Shown: in pieces, positions 1-9,374 of the stretch
Position numbering within the stretch: the stretch's first letter is position 1
How the letters are laid out: each line of letters begins with the position of its first letter
Source: Noviherbaspirillum sedimenti
GTDB lineage: Bacteria > Pseudomonadota > Gammaproteobacteria > Burkholderiales > Burkholderiaceae_D
DNA: 64,000 bases
Assembly: GCF_003590835.1 (NCBI RefSeq)
Contig: NZ_QYUQ01000002.1
Coordinates: forward strand, 2,666,001 to 2,730,000
Reading direction: 5' to 3'
The notes under the pieces: model-generated
Told to the model about the DNA's origin: nothing
What the model saw: the letters and a program-made list of their open reading frames with translations, nothing else
Database searches by the model: none
Made by a program: the position numbers and the translations under genes

Positions 1-1
1 G

Positions 2-433
2 CCCAACGGCAGTTATTACGCACGCGTCTCGGCGATCGACAAGCTGGGCCTGGAAGGCCCTGCCAGCACCCATGCCTTCACGCTTGGCGCAGCCCAGCCT
101 GCGGCAAGCGGCCCGGCGCCCGCCGCGCCCACGGTCGAAGCCGGCGAATCCCGGCAGCTGGCGTTGCGCTGGAACGGCGCCCCTGGCCAGCAATTCCTGG
201 TGCAGGTAGCGCGCGACCCGGCGTTTTCCTGGCTGGTCTATACCAGCAAGACCACGGCTCCGGAAGCGCGCTTCCCGCGCCCGGCATTCGGCACCTATTA
301 TGCGCGGGTGCAGGTCAACAATCCGGATGGCAGCGCCAGCCCCTATTCGGCAGCCCAGCCCTTCGTGGTCACCGACCAGTGGATCATCCATGATGGCAAT
401 CCGATCAACGCCAGGAGCGGCACGGCACGCTGA
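2..433 (+). CDS. FecR-like/fibronectin-fold surface protein, C-terminal part (5' truncated)
   Basis: An open frame runs in from the window edge and stops with TGA at 431-433. About 143 residues are visible. They read as two beta-sandwich-like repeats, each with a phrase like G-(S/T)-YYARV followed by a short loop (residues about 4-9 and 97-102 of the visible part), separated by an Ala/Pro-rich linker. This pattern is typical of the C-terminal region of long FecR-domain proteins found beside CHASE2 sensor kinases in Betaproteobacteria, but the FecR domain itself would lie upstream and is not seen. It probably acts in the periplasm or at the surface. It lies 26 bp before the histidine kinase on the same strand, so the two are probably co-transcribed. 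Function beyond that is not inferable. Confidence 0.6.
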   Translation, partial: PNGSYYARVSAIDKLGLEGPASTHAFTLGAAQPAASGPAPAAPTVEAGESRQLALRWNGAPGQQFLVQVARDPAFSWLVYTSKTTAPEARFPRPAFGTYYARVQVNNPDGSASPYSAAQPFVVTDQWIIHDGNPINARSGTAR

Positions 434-459
434 GGCGCGCACGGCAACAATCGCTTTCC

Positions 460-2859
460 ATGACATCCAACTGGCTCTCCCCCCTGGTGCGGCGCCTCGC
501 GGTACGCGAATGGCTGTCAATCCTGGCCGCGATGGTGCTGCTGGCGGGCGGCCTGGGCTGGCAAAACGGGCTGGGGCGACTGGACCAGACCTTGTATGAC
601 CAATTCATCTCCCAGAGCGGACGACCGGCGCGCGACGATATCCTGATCGTCTCCATTGACGACTATAGCCTGGCCCAACTGGGCCGCTGGCCGTGGCCGC
701 GCACCCTGCACGCCGAACTGATCGGCCAGATCGCCGCCGCCAGACCGCGCGCCATCGGCCTGGACGTGATCATGTCCGAACCCGAGCTGACGCAAGCCGG
801 CGGCGAACGCTCCGGCGACCTGGCGCTGGCCGATGTGCTGAAGCAGAACCAGCGTACCGTGCTGCCGGTCGTGATGACCAATGCCGGCGCCGGGCTGAGC
901 GCAGCTTTGCCGGCGCCTGACGTCGCCAAGGGCGCGCGCGCCTTCGGCCACATCAATCTCGAACATGACAACGACGGCGTGGTGCGCAGCACCTACCTCT
1001 ACGAAGGTCAGAACGGCGTGTGGTGGCCGCATTTTTCACTGGCGCTGCTGCAACTGGCCAATGCCGGCACCCCGGGTGACGGATTGCGCAACGCCAGCGT
1101 GCAGCCCGAGGCGCCGATCGACGGCAAACCGATCAGATTCGGTCACTGGCAGCGCAGCAACCAGTTGCATATCCCGTTTGCCGGCAATAACGGCCATTTC
1201 CGCTCGATTCCCTACGTTTCGGTCTTGCGCGGCGAAGTCCCGCCGCAATTCTTCACTGATAAATATGTGCTGATCGGCGCCACCGCCATCGGCATGACCG
1301 ACTCCTACCCGACGCCGGTATCCGGCGGCGCCGGCGCCATGGCCGGCATCGAGATCAATGCCAACATCCTCGCCAGCCTGCTCGATGGCGAGGCAATCGC
1401 CATCGCCAAACCCTGGCAGGCGGCGCTGTTTTCCGTCCTGCCGGTGCTGGTGGCGCTGTTCGGCTACTTCCTGCTGTCGCCGCGCCTGTCACTGCTGCTC
1501 AACGCCGGCATGCTGCTGCTGACGGTGGCCGCCAGTTATTTCGCCCTGCGCATGGGCGTCTGGTTCGCACCGACGGCAGCCTTGCTGACCCTGCTGATCT
1601 CCTACCCTCTCTGGAGCTGGCGGCGACTGGAAGCGGCGATCGATTACCTCGGGCAGGAATTCATGCGCCTGGACCGGGAACCGCATGTGTTGCCCGAACT
1701 CGCCAGCAGCGACACGATCATCGAAGACGTGCTGGAACGCCGCATGAACGCCATGGAAAATGCGGCGCGGCGGGTACGCGACCTGCGCCAGTTCATTTCG
1801 GATAATCTCGACAGCCTGCCGGATGCGACCCTGGTCACCAATGTGGACGGTCACGTCCTGCTGGCCAACAAGCACGCCAACCAGTACTTCGCACTCGCCG
1901 GCCACCAGGATGTCCAGGGCGCCATGCTGCCCTACCTGTTTTCTTCGCTGGCCGCGCCGGAGCCGATCAACCAGACCATCAGCACGCGTTTCGACTGGTG
2001 GCAATTGCTTGACCTTCAGTATGCGCCGCTGCTGGCCGACGGCATCAGCACCCAGGATCAACAGGGGCGCGACCTGCTGGTCAAGAGCGCGCCATGTCAC
2101 TCGGCCAGCAATGAACTGACCGGCTGGATCGTCAGCGTGATCGATATTTCGCCGATCCGCGCCGCCGAGCGCAGCCGTGACGAGACCTTGCGCTTCCTGT
2201 CGCATGACATGCGCGCGCCGCAGGCATCGATCCTAGCGCTGCTGGAACTGCAGCACGACCCGGCCTCGGCCCTGCCGCAAGCAGAATTGTTTGCCCGGAT
2301 CGAAAAGGCCTGCCGCAAGACGCTTGGCCTGGCCGACAATTTCGTGCAACTGGCGCGCGCCGAATCGCACGAGTACCGGCTGGGGGAAGTCGATTTCCAG
2401 GAAATGCTGTACGACGCCACCGACGAGATGTGGTCGCTGGCCAAAAACAAGCAGATCGAACTGGCCACCGAGATTCTGCCAGGCGACTATCCAGTGCGTG
2501 CCGACCGCGCGCTGATGACGCGCGCGCTGGTCAACCTGATTTCCAACGCCATCAATTACAGCCCTGCAGGCACGCGCGTGACTTGCGAAGTGCGGCTGCA
2601 AGCCACGCTGGAAGGGCAGCATGTGCTGTGCAGCATCGCCGACCAGGGCTATGGCATTGCGCCGCACGACCAGCTGAAGCTGTTCCGCCGCTTCCAGCGG
2701 CTGGAGTTGCCGAACCAGCCACGCCACGAAGGTATTGGCCTCGGCCTGGTGTTCGTCAAGACCGTGGTCGAGCGTCACCTCGGCGAGATCCGCTTCGCCA
2801 GCAAGGTCGGCGAAGGCACCACGTTCACGATCGTGCTGCCGAGCGCCCTGCCGGCTTGA
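460..2859 (+). CDS. CHASE2-domain sensor histidine kinase
   Basis: A 799-residue membrane sensor kinase. An N-terminal membrane segment (about residues 18-36) is followed by an extracytoplasmic CHASE2 domain (about 40-310; note DDILIVSIDDYSL and GRWPWPR). A cluster of hydrophobic segments spans about 320-380. A PAS-like region lies at about 445-570 (DSLPDATLVTNVDGHVL). The HisKA H-box has the phospho-acceptor His582 in FLSHDMRAP. The ATPase domain shows the N box NLISNAINYSP, G1 DQGYGIA and G2 GIGLGLVFVK. All catalytic boxes are intact. No receiver domain is fused and no response regulator gene is in view, so the partner must lie elsewhere or upstream. The signal it senses is unknown. Its start has no strong Shine-Dalgarno, which fits translational coupling to the FecR-like gene. 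Confidence 0.9.
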   Translation: MTSNWLSPLVRRLAVREWLSILAAMVLLAGGLGWQNGLGRLDQTLYDQFISQSGRPARDDILIVSIDDYSLAQLGRWPWPRTLHAELIGQIAAARPRAIGLDVIMSEPELTQAGGERSGDLALADVLKQNQRTVLPVVMTNAGAGLSAALPAPDVAKGARAFGHINLEHDNDGVVRSTYLYEGQNGVWWPHFSLALLQLANAGTPGDGLRNASVQPEAPIDGKPIRFGHWQRSNQLHIPFAGNNGHFRSIPYVSVLRGEVPPQFFTDKYVLIGATAIGMTDSYPTPVSGGAGAMAGIEINANILASLLDGEAIAIAKPWQAALFSVLPVLVALFGYFLLSPRLSLLLNAGMLLLTVAASYFALRMGVWFAPTAALLTLLISYPLWSWRRLEAAIDYLGQEFMRLDREPHVLPELASSDTIIEDVLERRMNAMENAARRVRDLRQFISDNLDSLPDATLVTNVDGHVLLANKHANQYFALAGHQDVQGAMLPYLFSSLAAPEPINQTISTRFDWWQLLDLQYAPLLADGISTQDQQGRDLLVKSAPCHSASNELTGWIVSVIDISPIRAAERSRDETLRFLSHDMRAPQASILALLELQHDPASALPQAELFARIEKACRKTLGLADNFVQLARAESHEYRLGEVDFQEMLYDATDEMWSLAKNKQIELATEILPGDYPVRADRALMTRALVNLISNAINYSPAGTRVTCEVRLQATLEGQHVLCSIADQGYGIAPHDQLKLFRRFQRLELPNQPRHEGIGLGLVFVKTVVERHLGEIRFASKVGEGTTFTIVLPSALPA

Positions 2860-2900
2860 AACGCAGTCGTGCCAGCCGAACAATTGCCACTTTGACCATG

Positions 2901-2953
2901 ACTCCAGCATGTCGCACCGCGACTGCTCATGCTGGGGTGCAAGCGGCTATAAT
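2901..2953 (+). promoter_or_regulatory. Hairpin plus -10 element upstream of hemA
   Basis: An inverted repeat (2901-2911 ACTCCAGCATG; 2928-2938 CATGCTGGGGT, one G-T wobble, 16-nt loop) is followed by a consensus TATAAT at 2948-2953. A -35 at normal spacing would fall at about 2925-2930, inside the right arm, and is not consensus. No T-run follows the hairpin, so a simple terminator for the kinase gene is less likely than an operator or mRNA structure. The -10 lies 35 bp before the hemA ATG. Confidence 0.35.
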
Positions 2954-2988
2954 GCTGCATTATCCCTAGCTGTAATTTCTAGACCGAA

Positions 2989-4278
2989 ATGCAATTCCTT
3001 GCCGTCGGCCTCAACCACACCACCGCGCCGCTTGCCCTGCGCGAGAAGGTCGCCTTTCCCGCCGATCAGATCGGCCAGGCGGTGGCGTCGGCGCGCGCCT
3101 GGTTCGGGCGCGATGGCATCGCCAATGCCGGCAAGGAAGCGGCAATCCTGTCGACCTGCAACCGTACCGAGCTGTATGCGGCGGACAGCGTGGCCGGTGG
3201 GGTCGAGGCGGCAATCGACGCCACCGGCCATTTCCTGGCGCATTACCACAAGCTGCCTTATTCGGAACTGCGTCCCTACCTGTACTCCCTGCCGCAGGAT
3301 AACGCCGTGCGCCACGCCTTCCGCGTCGCCTCCGGCCTCGATTCGATGGTGCTGGGCGAGCCGCAGATCCTCGGGCAGATGAAGGATGCGGTACGCCAGG
3401 CCGAAGCCGCCGGCGGTCTCGGCACTTACCTGCACCAGATGTTCCAGCGCACCTTCGCTGTCGCCAAGGAAGTGCGCAGCACCACCGCCATCGGCGCCCA
3501 CAGCGTGTCGATGGCCGCTGCCGCCGTGCGCCTGTCGCAACGGATCTTCGACACCATCGCCGAACAGCATGTGCTATTCATTGGCGCAGGCGAAATGATC
3601 GAGCTGTGCGCCACGCACTTTGCCGCCCAGCACCCGAAATCGCTGACCATCGCCAACCGCACGCTGGAGCGCGGCGAGGCGCTGGCGCACCGCTTCAACG
3701 GTCACGCCATCCGCCTGGCCGAGTTGCCGGAGCAGCTGGCCAAATTTGATATCGTGGTGTCCTGTACCGCGTCGTCGCTGCCGATCATCGGCCTGGGGCT
3801 GGTCGAGCGCGCCATCAAGGCGCGGCGCCACAAGCCGATGTTCATGGTGGACCTGGCGGTGCCGCGCGATATTGAAGCCGAAGTCGGACGCATGGACGAT
3901 GTCTTCCTGTACACCGTGGACGATCTCGCCACTGCAGTGCAAACCGGCATGGAAAACCGCCAGGCGGCGGTAACGCAAGCCGAAGCGATCATCGAAACCC
4001 GCGTGCAATCCTTCATGCACTGGGTCGACAGCCGCGCGATGGTGCCGCTGATCCAGGACTTGCACGAAACCAGCGAAAACCTGCGCCTGGCCGAACTGGA
4101 CCGTGCACGCAAGCTGCTGGCGCGGGGCGAGGATATCGACACCGTGCTGGAAGCCCTGTCGAAAGGCTTGACTGCGAAGTTCCTGCATGGTCCCCAACAG
4201 GCCTTGCACGAAGCCCAAGGCGATGAACGTGCGCGCCTGGCGACCCTCCTGCCGCAACTGTTCCGCACCAAGCGCTAG
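2989..4278 (+). CDS. hemA: Glutamyl-tRNA reductase
   Basis: 429 residues, the usual length for the family. It reduces glutamyl-tRNA(Glu) with NADPH to glutamate-1-semialdehyde, the first committed step of C5-pathway tetrapyrrole synthesis. The catalytic Cys57 lies in [11 protein letters not shown]. The specificity segment [15 protein letters not shown] follows, then the Rossmann NADPH domain ([16 protein letters not shown]) and a C-terminal helical dimerisation region. It is first in the order hemA-prfA-dsbB-prmC, a linkage of heme synthesis with release factor genes that is common in Proteobacteria. The start is the only sensible ATG in front of the conserved [15 protein letters not shown] opening. 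Confidence 0.97.
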   Translation: MQFLAVGLNHTTAPLALREKVAFPADQIGQAVASARAWFGRDGIANAGKEAAILSTCNRTELYAADSVAGGVEAAIDATGHFLAHYHKLPYSELRPYLYSLPQDNAVRHAFRVASGLDSMVLGEPQILGQMKDAVRQAEAAGGLGTYLHQMFQRTFAVAKEVRSTTAIGAHSVSMAAAAVRLSQRIFDTIAEQHVLFIGAGEMIELCATHFAAQHPKSLTIANRTLERGEALAHRFNGHAIRLAELPEQLAKFDIVVSCTASSLPIIGLGLVERAIKARRHKPMFMVDLAVPRDIEAEVGRMDDVFLYTVDDLATAVQTGMENRQAAVTQAEAIIETRVQSFMHWVDSRAMVPLIQDLHETSENLRLAELDRARKLLARGEDIDTVLEALSKGLTAKFLHGPQQALHEAQGDERARLATLLPQLFRTKR

Positions 4279-4393
4279 CTGCGCCCTCTTCCCGCCGCCC
4301 CTGCAGCAGCAGGACGGCGACCGTGTCAATCAAGATCCGCTCCCACTTCCCGACATTCCCAGAACCACCCAGAATGCCACACCGGATATGCCC

Positions 4394-5476
4394 ATGAAAC
4401 CTTCGCTGCTTGCCAAACTTGACCAGCTCACCCACCGCCTGGCGGAAGTAGGCGACTTGCTGACGCAGGAAAACGCCACCGCCGATATGGACAGTTACCG
4501 CAAGCTCACCCGCGAACACGCCGAGCTGGGGCCGCTGGTGGAACTGTATCAGTCTTACACACAAGCCGACAGCGATGTCCAGACCGCGCAGGAATTGCTG
4601 GGCGATCCGGACATGAAAGAATTCGCCCAGGAAGAAATCATCGCGGCAAAAGCGCGCATGGAGCAACTCGAAATCGACTTGCAGAAAATGCTGCTGCCGA
4701 AAGACCCCAACGACGAGCGCAATATTTTCCTGGAAATCCGCGCCGGCACCGGCGGCGACGAAGCCGGGCTGTTTGCCGGCGACCTCTTGCGCATGTACAC
4801 GCGCTTTGCCGAGCGCAACCGCTGGCAGGTCGAACTGATTTCCGAATCCGCCTCTGAAATGGGCGGCTACAAGGAAGTGATCGTGCGCATCGTCGGCTTC
4901 GGTGCCTATTCCAAACTGAAATTCGAATCCGGCGGCCACCGCGTGCAGCGCGTGCCGACCACCGAAACGCAAGGGCGCATCCACACCTCGGCCTGCACGG
5001 TGGCAGTCATGCCCGAAGCCGACGAGGTCGAGGATGTCAACATCAATCCGGCGGACTTGCGCATCGATACCTATCGCGCCTCCGGCGCCGGCGGCCAGCA
5101 CATCAACAAGACCGATTCGGCCGTGCGCCTGACGCACCTGCCGACCGGCATCGTGGTCGAATGCCAGGATGACCGCAGCCAGCACAAGAACAAGGCGCAG
5201 GCGATGAAGGTGCTGGCCGCACGCATCAAGGACGTGCAACTGCGCGCACAGCAGGCGAAAGAGGCGGCGACGCGCAAGTCGCTGATCGGTTCGGGCGATC
5301 GCAGCGAGCGGATTCGGACGTATAATTTCCCGCAAGGACGCATGACCGACCACCGCATCAACCTGACCCTGTACAAGCTCGACTTCATCATGGACGGCGA
5401 CCTGACAGAATTAACCACGGCGCTGGCGGCCGAGCACCAGGCGGAATTGCTGGCGGAACTGGGCGAAGGCGCGTGA
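4394..5476 (+). CDS. prfA: Peptide chain release factor 1
   Basis: 360 residues from the ATG at 4394, matching the family length; the reading frame is open further upstream but that part shows no family similarity. It recognises UAA/UAG and triggers peptidyl-tRNA hydrolysis. The stop-codon-reading tripeptide is Pro-Thr-Thr at 188-190 (PxT type of RF1, not the SPF type of RF2). The GGQ methylated by PrmC is at 233-235 in [10 protein letters not shown]. It sits 115 bp after hemA and shortly before dsbB and prmC; the modifying enzyme PrmC is thus encoded in the same transcription unit. Confidence 0.97.
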   Translation: MKPSLLAKLDQLTHRLAEVGDLLTQENATADMDSYRKLTREHAELGPLVELYQSYTQADSDVQTAQELLGDPDMKEFAQEEIIAAKARMEQLEIDLQKMLLPKDPNDERNIFLEIRAGTGGDEAGLFAGDLLRMYTRFAERNRWQVELISESASEMGGYKEVIVRIVGFGAYSKLKFESGGHRVQRVPTTETQGRIHTSACTVAVMPEADEVEDVNINPADLRIDTYRASGAGGQHINKTDSAVRLTHLPTGIVVECQDDRSQHKNKAQAMKVLAARIKDVQLRAQQAKEAATRKSLIGSGDRSERIRTYNFPQGRMTDHRINLTLYKLDFIMDGDLTELTTALAAEHQAELLAELGEGA

Positions 5477-5519
5477 GCGGCAGCCGCCACCCCAATCTTC
5501 ATAGGACATTGAAACCAAG

Positions 5520-5996
5520 ATGAATCAAACAAAACTCACCCTGCTCGGCGTCGCCATGGTCGCGATCGGATTGATCGGCGCGGCGCTCTACCTGCAGTTC
5601 AGCAAGGGCATGCTGCCCTGCCCCTGGTGCATCGTCCAGCGCTACATCTTCGCCGGTATCGCGCTGATTTGCCTGGTCGCCGCCTTTCTGCCGGAACGGC
5701 TGATGCGCGCCGGCGCCGGCCTGGGCTTCCTGACCTCGCTGGGCGGCATCGGCGCCGCCGGCTGGCTCCTGTGGGTGCAAGCCAACCCGAATGTCTCCTG
5801 CGGCATCGACCCGCTGGAAACTTCGCTCAACAAGGTCTTCACGGCCGAATTGCTGCCCTTTCTGTTCAAGGCGGATGGTTTGTGCACCACCGAATACCCG
5901 GCCCTGCTTGGCCTGTCGGTGGCGCAATGGTCGGCGGCCTGGTTCGTGATCCTTGCCATCGTGCTCGGCTGGACCGCCTTCAGGCGCCAGCGCTGA
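5520..5996 (+). CDS. dsbB: Disulfide bond formation protein DsbB
   Basis: 158-residue inner-membrane quinone reductase that re-oxidises periplasmic DsbA. Four hydrophobic segments are visible. The two periplasmic cysteine pairs of the family are present: Cys34-Cys37 in PCPWC and Cys94/Cys122 (SCGIDPL and GLCTTEYP). An AGGA lies about 13 nt before the ATG. It lies between prfA and prmC with gaps of 43 and 14 bp, so it is probably co-transcribed with them. Confidence 0.94.
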   Translation: MNQTKLTLLGVAMVAIGLIGAALYLQFSKGMLPCPWCIVQRYIFAGIALICLVAAFLPERLMRAGAGLGFLTSLGGIGAAGWLLWVQANPNVSCGIDPLETSLNKVFTAELLPFLFKADGLCTTEYPALLGLSVAQWSAAWFVILAIVLGWTAFRRQR

Positions 5997-6010
5997 TTGA
6001 TTCCTGTACC

Positions 6011-6862
6011 GTGCAGCAGGATCAGCCGCCCCTTTTCACCCTCGTCGCCGGCGATACGCTGGCGGCCCTGTTGCGCAAAGCGCCATTACCGGCGCTGGAA
6101 ACCCGGATTCTCGCCAGCCATGCGCTGGGGCTGACGCGGGTGCAATTGATCACCCAGTCCGAGCACCCCTTCAGCGCGGCAGAAGCGCATCTCCTGGCGA
6201 GCCTGATCCAGCGCCGTCTGGCGGGCGAGCCGATCGCCTATATCGTCGGGCAACGTGAATTCTTCGGACTGCCCTTCATGGTCACGCCCGCCGTGCTGAT
6301 CCCGCGGCCGGAAACAGAATTGCTGGTGGAGCTGACGCTGGAACGCCTGCCGCAGGGCGCACGCGTGCTGGACCTGGGCACCGGCTCCGGCGCCATCGCG
6401 GTAGCGATCGCACACCAGCGGCCGGACGCCCGCGTGACGGCGCTGGATGCCAGCGAAGACGCGCTGGCAATCGCCCGTCAGAACGCCGGGCACAATCAAG
6501 TCGACGTGCGATTCCTGCATAGCGACTGGTATGCGGGTTTGGACGACCAGCATTTTGATGTCATCGTTGCCAATCCGCCCTACATTGAAAAAGACGATCC
6601 GCACCTGACGCAAGGCGACCTGCGCTTTGAACCGGCGAACGCGCTGACCGACCATGCCGACGGCTTGTCGGACTTGCGCGCCATCGTCGCCGGCGCCGGC
6701 CGGCATCTGGCCGCAGGCGGCTGGCTGCTGATGGAGCATGGCTACGATCAGGCCGAAGCCGTTCGTGCGCTACTGGCGGCACAGGGATTGACGCAGGTGC
6801 AAAGCTGGCAGGATCTGGCGGGGATCGAACGGGTATCGGGCGCCAGCTCCCCCAAAACATAG
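6011..6862 (+). CDS. prmC: Release factor glutamine N5-methyltransferase
   Basis: 283 residues from a GTG start at 6011, chosen because the family opening (leucine-rich, ending in AYIVGQREFFGL) begins just after it and no ATG exists before the dsbB stop. It methylates the GGQ glutamine of RF1 and RF2 using S-adenosylmethionine. The SAM-binding motif is LDLGTGSGAIAVAIA, and the substrate-binding NPPY is at residues 188-191. The N-terminal helical domain precedes the Rossmann fold, as usual. It ends 10 bp before the stop of a convergent gene. Confidence 0.95.
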   Translation: MQQDQPPLFTLVAGDTLAALLRKAPLPALETRILASHALGLTRVQLITQSEHPFSAAEAHLLASLIQRRLAGEPIAYIVGQREFFGLPFMVTPAVLIPRPETELLVELTLERLPQGARVLDLGTGSGAIAVAIAHQRPDARVTALDASEDALAIARQNAGHNQVDVRFLHSDWYAGLDDQHFDVIVANPPYIEKDDPHLTQGDLRFEPANALTDHADGLSDLRAIVAGAGRHLAAGGWLLMEHGYDQAEAVRALLAAQGLTQVQSWQDLAGIERVSGASSPKT

Positions 6863-6872
6863 CCTGCTGCGC

Positions 6873-8159
6873 CTACGGCAATTGCCCCTGCAAGTCACTG
6901 ATCAATTGCTGGCCGATCTGGAAGCCGCGGTCGAACATCCGGGCGCGGCGGGCCGGACTTTGGCCGTCGTAGTGGGATAGCGCGGTCAGTTCCTCGCTGA
7001 GGAATTCGATATACGCCGGGGAAGCCGCCGGGTTGTTGCTATCGGCGGGATCGAGGATGGTGATCTCCCGGCGTTTGCGCAGGCTTTCCGCCAGCGGCGC
7101 ATCGACCGGCACCTGTTCCATGCAGCGGGCGATGTGGTTGTTGAGTTCGATGCTTTCAAGCTCTTTTTGCAGCGGAATACTGAAAATCGCATCGAGGAAA
7201 CGTTCATTCAGTTCTGCATGGTTGTTGGGCTCGTCGCGCACGTCCTTGCTGAAGAAACGGATCAGCAGGATATGGGTGGCATCCATGTCGATCAGCGGCA
7301 CCAGCGGCGGGTTGCAGCGCATCGCGCCTTCCATCCAGTGCTCGGTCTGTCCATCCACGGTGACCGGCATTGGCGCGATGTAGGGTGGACGGGCGCCGCT
7401 GGCAAAGAAATATTCAGGCGTCATGCGCAAGGCCTGGCGCTGCTGGCGCTTGCCAGTGAGCGCACGCTGTTGTTCGGCATCCGGGGCGGCACCGGAGTAG
7501 AGATAAATCTCCTGGAAATCCCTGGCGCGCGTCGCGTTGGTAAATACCGTCGGGCCCGTTTCACCGGCGCACAGCGCGCCGAGCGCAGCCTCCTTGCCGG
7601 CGGTGAAAAATGGATTGAATGCGATCTGGCCGGGCAAGCCGGAACCGAACATGGCGATATTCTGCCAGGCAGCGTTGAGTTCGGCGGCGGCGGCGGTGCC
7701 GGGGGCATGGGCGAACATTTTCATGCCGGCTTCGGCGAAGCGGCTTTGCGCATCCATCAGGCCGGAAAGATAGCCGTGCCAGGCATCGCGGCGCACCACG
7801 GGCGGGGCAATGCGTTGCTGCGCCCAGGGCGCCAGATGCTTGTCGCCGTCAAGCACGGCGGCGCGCAACGATCGGTCGCCTTTCTGGTCGGCGAGGTAGA
7901 GCCAGAGCGGGGTCAGCATTTCGACGCAGCCGGAGGCAGTAGCAATATCCAGCGGCTTCGCTCCGGCCGCGGCAGGCTGGTCATGCACGCGGCGGTTGTG
8001 AGCGCGAAAGGCATCGAGCAGGCCGGCAGCGTAATCGATATGGCCGAAGGATCCCTGGAGGGCTAACGCCAGCCGGGGCGCGCGCACCTGTCCTGCGGGG
8101 CGCGGGTCGGCGGCGGATGGCTTGCGGGCGGCAGTGGTTTTCCGGCTGGTGGCGGCCAT
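6873..8159 (-). CDS. Patatin-like protein with degenerate catalytic motifs
   Basis: 428 residues. A basic Ala/Pro-rich N-terminus is followed by a patatin-like layout. The block LALALQGSFGHIDYAAGLLDAF stands where the oxyanion GGGxxG usually is, ATASGCVEML where GxSxG is expected, and HWMEGAMRCNPPL where the catalytic DG(G/A) is expected (EGA here). A serine is retained but the surrounding glycines and the aspartate are changed. It may be a lipid acyl hydrolase with altered motifs or a catalytically dead relative. No signal peptide is seen, so it is probably cytoplasmic. It is transcribed away from the GAF-domain gene across a 173-bp gap, and its 3' end meets prmC. Substrate is unknown. Confidence 0.65.
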   Translation of the reverse strand: MAATSRKTTAARKPSAADPRPAGQVRAPRLALALQGSFGHIDYAAGLLDAFRAHNRRVHDQPAAAGAKPLDIATASGCVEMLTPLWLYLADQKGDRSLRAAVLDGDKHLAPWAQQRIAPPVVRRDAWHGYLSGLMDAQSRFAEAGMKMFAHAPGTAAAAELNAAWQNIAMFGSGLPGQIAFNPFFTAGKEAALGALCAGETGPTVFTNATRARDFQEIYLYSGAAPDAEQQRALTGKRQQRQALRMTPEYFFASGARPPYIAPMPVTVDGQTEHWMEGAMRCNPPLVPLIDMDATHILLIRFFSKDVRDEPNNHAELNERFLDAIFSIPLQKELESIELNNHIARCMEQVPVDAPLAESLRKRREITILDPADSNNPAASPAYIEFLSEELTALSHYDGQSPARRARMFDRGFQIGQQLISDLQGQLP

Positions 8160-8332
8160 GCGATGACTCCCTGTAATATTAAAATTGTTTGTGCCGGATT
8201 ATGCCACCACGATGTGCCAACCACCGAAACTGATAGCGTCCCGGTTGGTTATTCCCTAGAATTGTCCGATAAGCTTGGCATGCCGGCGCATCATGGCAAA
8301 AACAGGCGGCATCGATTAATCAGGGGGATACG

Positions 8333-9367
8333 ATGAACATGGAATTTCTGGAACTGGACGAGATCCTCGCCAACGTCGCCGGGAATATTATGCGCAGCTA
8401 TGATTTCGACGGCTACGCCATCGCGCTCTGGAACCCGGCCGACGGCATGCTCGTCAATCACTGCGCACAATTGCCAGCGCGCCTGAAGGAAATCGAGCCG
8501 GCCTTGCGCAGTTTCCGTTTTCAGCCGAATGCCTCGACCGTGAGCGGCCTGTGCTTTTCCGAAAACCAGGCGCACATCATCGACGGACGCTCAGTGGCCG
8601 CCTATCCGGAGACGATCCGCGATTTGTACCAGCGCTGGCAATTCAGTACCTTCGCTGCCTGGCCGATTCGCCTTCAGCGCGATGGTGGGGAGAGCCTAAT
8701 CGGGGTGTTCTCGGCCTTCCTCGATACGGGCGTGGTCACGCCGGAGGTAGCCGCCGCCATCGCGCACAAGCTGCTGGCGGTCGCCCCGGCCATCGCAACG
8801 GCGCTGGAACACGAACAGCTTGAAGTTCTGGATACCGGCTTGCTTGAACAGCACGAGCTGTTGCGCATGCTAACCATCAGTAATCATGGCGAATCGCTGG
8901 CTGCCGTGGCCGAGCCTGTCTGCGGCCATCTGCTGCGCCGTTACGGTTTCGACATGGCGGCGGTGGTGCTGCGCGAGGGCGAGGCGCTGGTCTTGCGCTA
9001 CGATGTGTTCAAGCCGGGCTACGCGCATCTGCAGGAAACCTGGCGTCGTTTCGACGGCTTGCGCTTTGCGCAGGATGTCGGCGATGGCCTGACTGCGGTA
9101 GTCCATGCGCAAAACAGCCATTTCATGGTGGATGACGTACAGCAAATTTCGCAAGTGCCCTTCCCCGCCAAGGACCGCGAAATTCTGCAAGCCCTGCAGA
9201 CCGTGCGCAGCTACCTGATGCTGCCGATCCGCGTGGCGGGCAAACCGGCGGGGGTGTTGTGGCTGCTCTCGCTGGGACAGCCGGCCGCCATCGACAAGAG
9301 CGCGATCGACACCGTGCAGCTGATTGCCGACTTCATGGGGACGGCATTGGCCAGGCTGGATCGCTAG
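8333..9367 (+). CDS. Double GAF-domain protein
   Basis: 344 residues with two GAF-like sensory modules, about 5-160 and 175-340. Each ends in a beta-strand/helix segment with a hydrophobic core (AAWPIRLQRDGGESLIGVFSAF and SYLMLPIRVAGKPAGVLWLLS). No kinase, cyclase, phosphodiesterase or DNA-binding domain is attached, and no membrane segment is seen. It would be a soluble ligand- or redox-sensing protein acting through a partner. A GGGGGAT purine run precedes the ATG. It ends 7 bp before the convergent LysR gene. The name describes the fold only; ligand and partner are unknown. Confidence 0.75.
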   Translation: MNMEFLELDEILANVAGNIMRSYDFDGYAIALWNPADGMLVNHCAQLPARLKEIEPALRSFRFQPNASTVSGLCFSENQAHIIDGRSVAAYPETIRDLYQRWQFSTFAAWPIRLQRDGGESLIGVFSAFLDTGVVTPEVAAAIAHKLLAVAPAIATALEHEQLEVLDTGLLEQHELLRMLTISNHGESLAAVAEPVCGHLLRRYGFDMAAVVLREGEALVLRYDVFKPGYAHLQETWRRFDGLRFAQDVGDGLTAVVHAQNSHFMVDDVQQISQVPFPAKDREILQALQTVRSYLMLPIRVAGKPAGVLWLLSLGQPAAIDKSAIDTVQLIADFMGTALARLDR

Positions 9368-9374
9368 TTCTTCC

